Shown here in pieces: positions 30,736 through 31,465 of a stretch of DNA of 31,465 nucleotides. Every line of letters starts with the position of its first letter. Within the stretch, counting starts at the first letter, position 1. Position numbers and translations under genes: made by a program. Below the pieces are notes generated by a model. That model saw only the letters and a program-made list of their open reading frames with translations. It searched no databases and was not told the origin of the DNA. Origin of the DNA: JBCDCB01 sp039182735 (GTDB taxonomy: Bacteria; Planctomycetota; Phycisphaerae; Phycisphaerales; UBA1924); assembly GCA_039182735.1 (NCBI GenBank), contig JBCDCB010000036.1, positions 1 through 31,465 of the forward strand, given 5' to 3'.

Positions 30736-31465
30736 TTATTCCACGGCCGTCGAACCGACCGCCCCCGCGATCCGCAGCGCCCGCGCGTGCGGGCCCACCG
30801 CGTGCACGCGAAAGACGCCCGCGCCGGCCTGACGGTGCAGCACGCTGACGATCGCCGACGCCTCGTCGCGCATCGCCGGGTCCTCAACCCCCGAGATCGC
30901 GCCGACGAAGCTCTTTCGGCTCGCGCCAGAGAGGACCGGTCGCCCCAGTTCGCAGAGGCGGTGTGTCTCGCGGATGAGTTCGAGGTTCTGCTCGACACTC
31001 TTGCCGAACCCGAGCCCGGGGTCGAGGAGGATGGCCTCTTCGCGCACGCCGAGGTCGAGCGCGCGCGCAAGCAGATCCTGCAGCGCCGCGCGCACAGAGG
31101 CGACGACATCGCCCGCGTAGTCGGGCTCGCGCTCGTACTGCGTGGAGTAGACATCGCGCGTGGGCGTCGTCATGCGGTGCATGAGCACGATGCCGCAGCC
31201 CCGCTCGGCGGCGAGGCGCAGCATGGCGGGCTCTTCCGTCGCGCCGGAGACGTCGTTGATGGCGTCGGCACCAGCGTCGAGCGCCGCGCGAGCCACCGCG
31301 ACGCGTGTCGTGTCGATCGTGATGGGCGTGTCGAGACCCGTCTCCCGGATCGCGCGGATCACGGGGATGACGCGTGCGAGCTGCTCGTCGGTGGGCACGC
31401 GCTCGCTGCCGGGGCGGGTCGATTCGCCGCCGACGTCGATGACGTGCGCGCCTTCTTCGATCGCG
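30736..31465 (-). CDS. folP: Dihydropteroate synthase (5' end outside window)
   Basis: FolP joins p-aminobenzoate to dihydropterin pyrophosphate in folate synthesis and is the sulfonamide target. The visible 242 residues begin inside AIEEGAHVIDVGGESTRPG, the pterin-binding signature that lies about 50-60 residues into the protein, so the N-terminal segment with the first conserved Asn is missing to the right. Further family segments are ITIDTTR, INDVSG, IVLMH, the LLDPGLGFGKS loop and LSGASRKSF, followed by the C-terminal RVHAVG. All expected substrate-binding residues seem to be present. Downstream on the same strand is trxA. Confidence 0.94.
   Translation of the reverse strand, partial: AIEEGAHVIDVGGESTRPGSERVPTDEQLARVIPVIRAIRETGLDTPITIDTTRVAVARAALDAGADAINDVSGATEEPAMLRLAAERGCGIVLMHRMTTPTRDVYSTQYEREPDYAGDVVASVRAALQDLLARALDLGVREEAILLDPGLGFGKSVEQNLELIRETHRLCELGRPVLSGASRKSFVGAISGVEDPAMRDEASAIVSVLHRQAGAGVFRVHAVGPHARALRIAGAVGSTAVE

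Noticed and set aside
1..31465. CRISPR array
   Set aside because: No regularly spaced identical 25-40-base repeats occur; the repeats seen are isolated hairpins.

Overview
This is a high-GC, densely coded bacterial chromosome segment. The coding strands have strongly G/C-biased third positions, which also produces long spurious antisense frames. The gene set suggests a Planctomycetota member, probably of the Phycisphaerae type: a pseudopilin, secreted tandem amidohydrolases, secreted hypothetical proteins with classical signal peptides, and hairpin-forming dispersed intergenic repeats. The taxonomic call is inference; the window holds no rRNA or other marker that settles it.

Layout. Bases 1-4630 (+): the end of a COG0523/CobW-type metal-chaperone GTPase, then coaD, a degenerate metallo-beta-lactamase-fold protein and a large secreted protein. 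Bases 4636-6041 (-): a small lipoprotein overlapping sucD. Bases 6118-6723 (+): a TetR regulator divergent from sucD, with a 16-bp perfect palindrome between them. Bases 6829-7959 (+): an unusual protein with a P-loop-like N terminus and a deoxyribosyltransferase-like C terminus. Bases 7960-9322: 1.36 kb with no credible gene but many perfect hairpins and dispersed-repeat modules. Bases 9323-13315 (+): truA, a GT4 glycosyltransferase and a secreted helical protein, with overlapping reading frames. Bases 13389-14180 (+): a PIG-L/BshB1-type deacetylase. Bases 14187-16235 (-): a lipoprotein and a secreted alpha/beta hydrolase. Bases 16358-18028 (+): a secreted calcineurin-like phosphoesterase. 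Bases 18207-20750 (+): dihydrolipoyl dehydrogenase and a methyltransferase. Bases 20891-23340 (+): a pseudopilin overlapping a nucleotide-sugar dehydrogenase. Bases 23371-28107 (+): a 1120-aa fused amidohydrolase and a 446-aa degenerate relative. Bases 28108-29172 (-): a membrane protein. Bases 29208-30305 (+): lgt. Bases 30306-31465 (-): trxA and the 3' part of folP.

How the genes relate. Most are housekeeping: CoA (coaD), TCA cycle/2-oxoacid dehydrogenase (sucD, lpd), tRNA modification (truA), folate (folP), redox (trxA), lipoprotein maturation (lgt, which would act on the lipoproteins encoded here). A surface/envelope theme runs through the glycosyltransferase, the nucleotide-sugar dehydrogenase and the many exported proteins.

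Most worth following up: (1) the amidohydrolase pair, where one of three domains keeps the full metal-ligand set and two have lost it; (2) the 6829-7959 two-domain protein; (3) the gene-free block with a UUCG-capped hairpin and repeat modules, one of which recurs inverted 7 kb away with compensating stem pairing; (4) a candidate TetR operator in the sucD-tetR gap; (5) -10-like hexamers 6-7 bases before four start codons, suggesting leaderless transcripts. All functions are read from sequence by eye; no searches were run.
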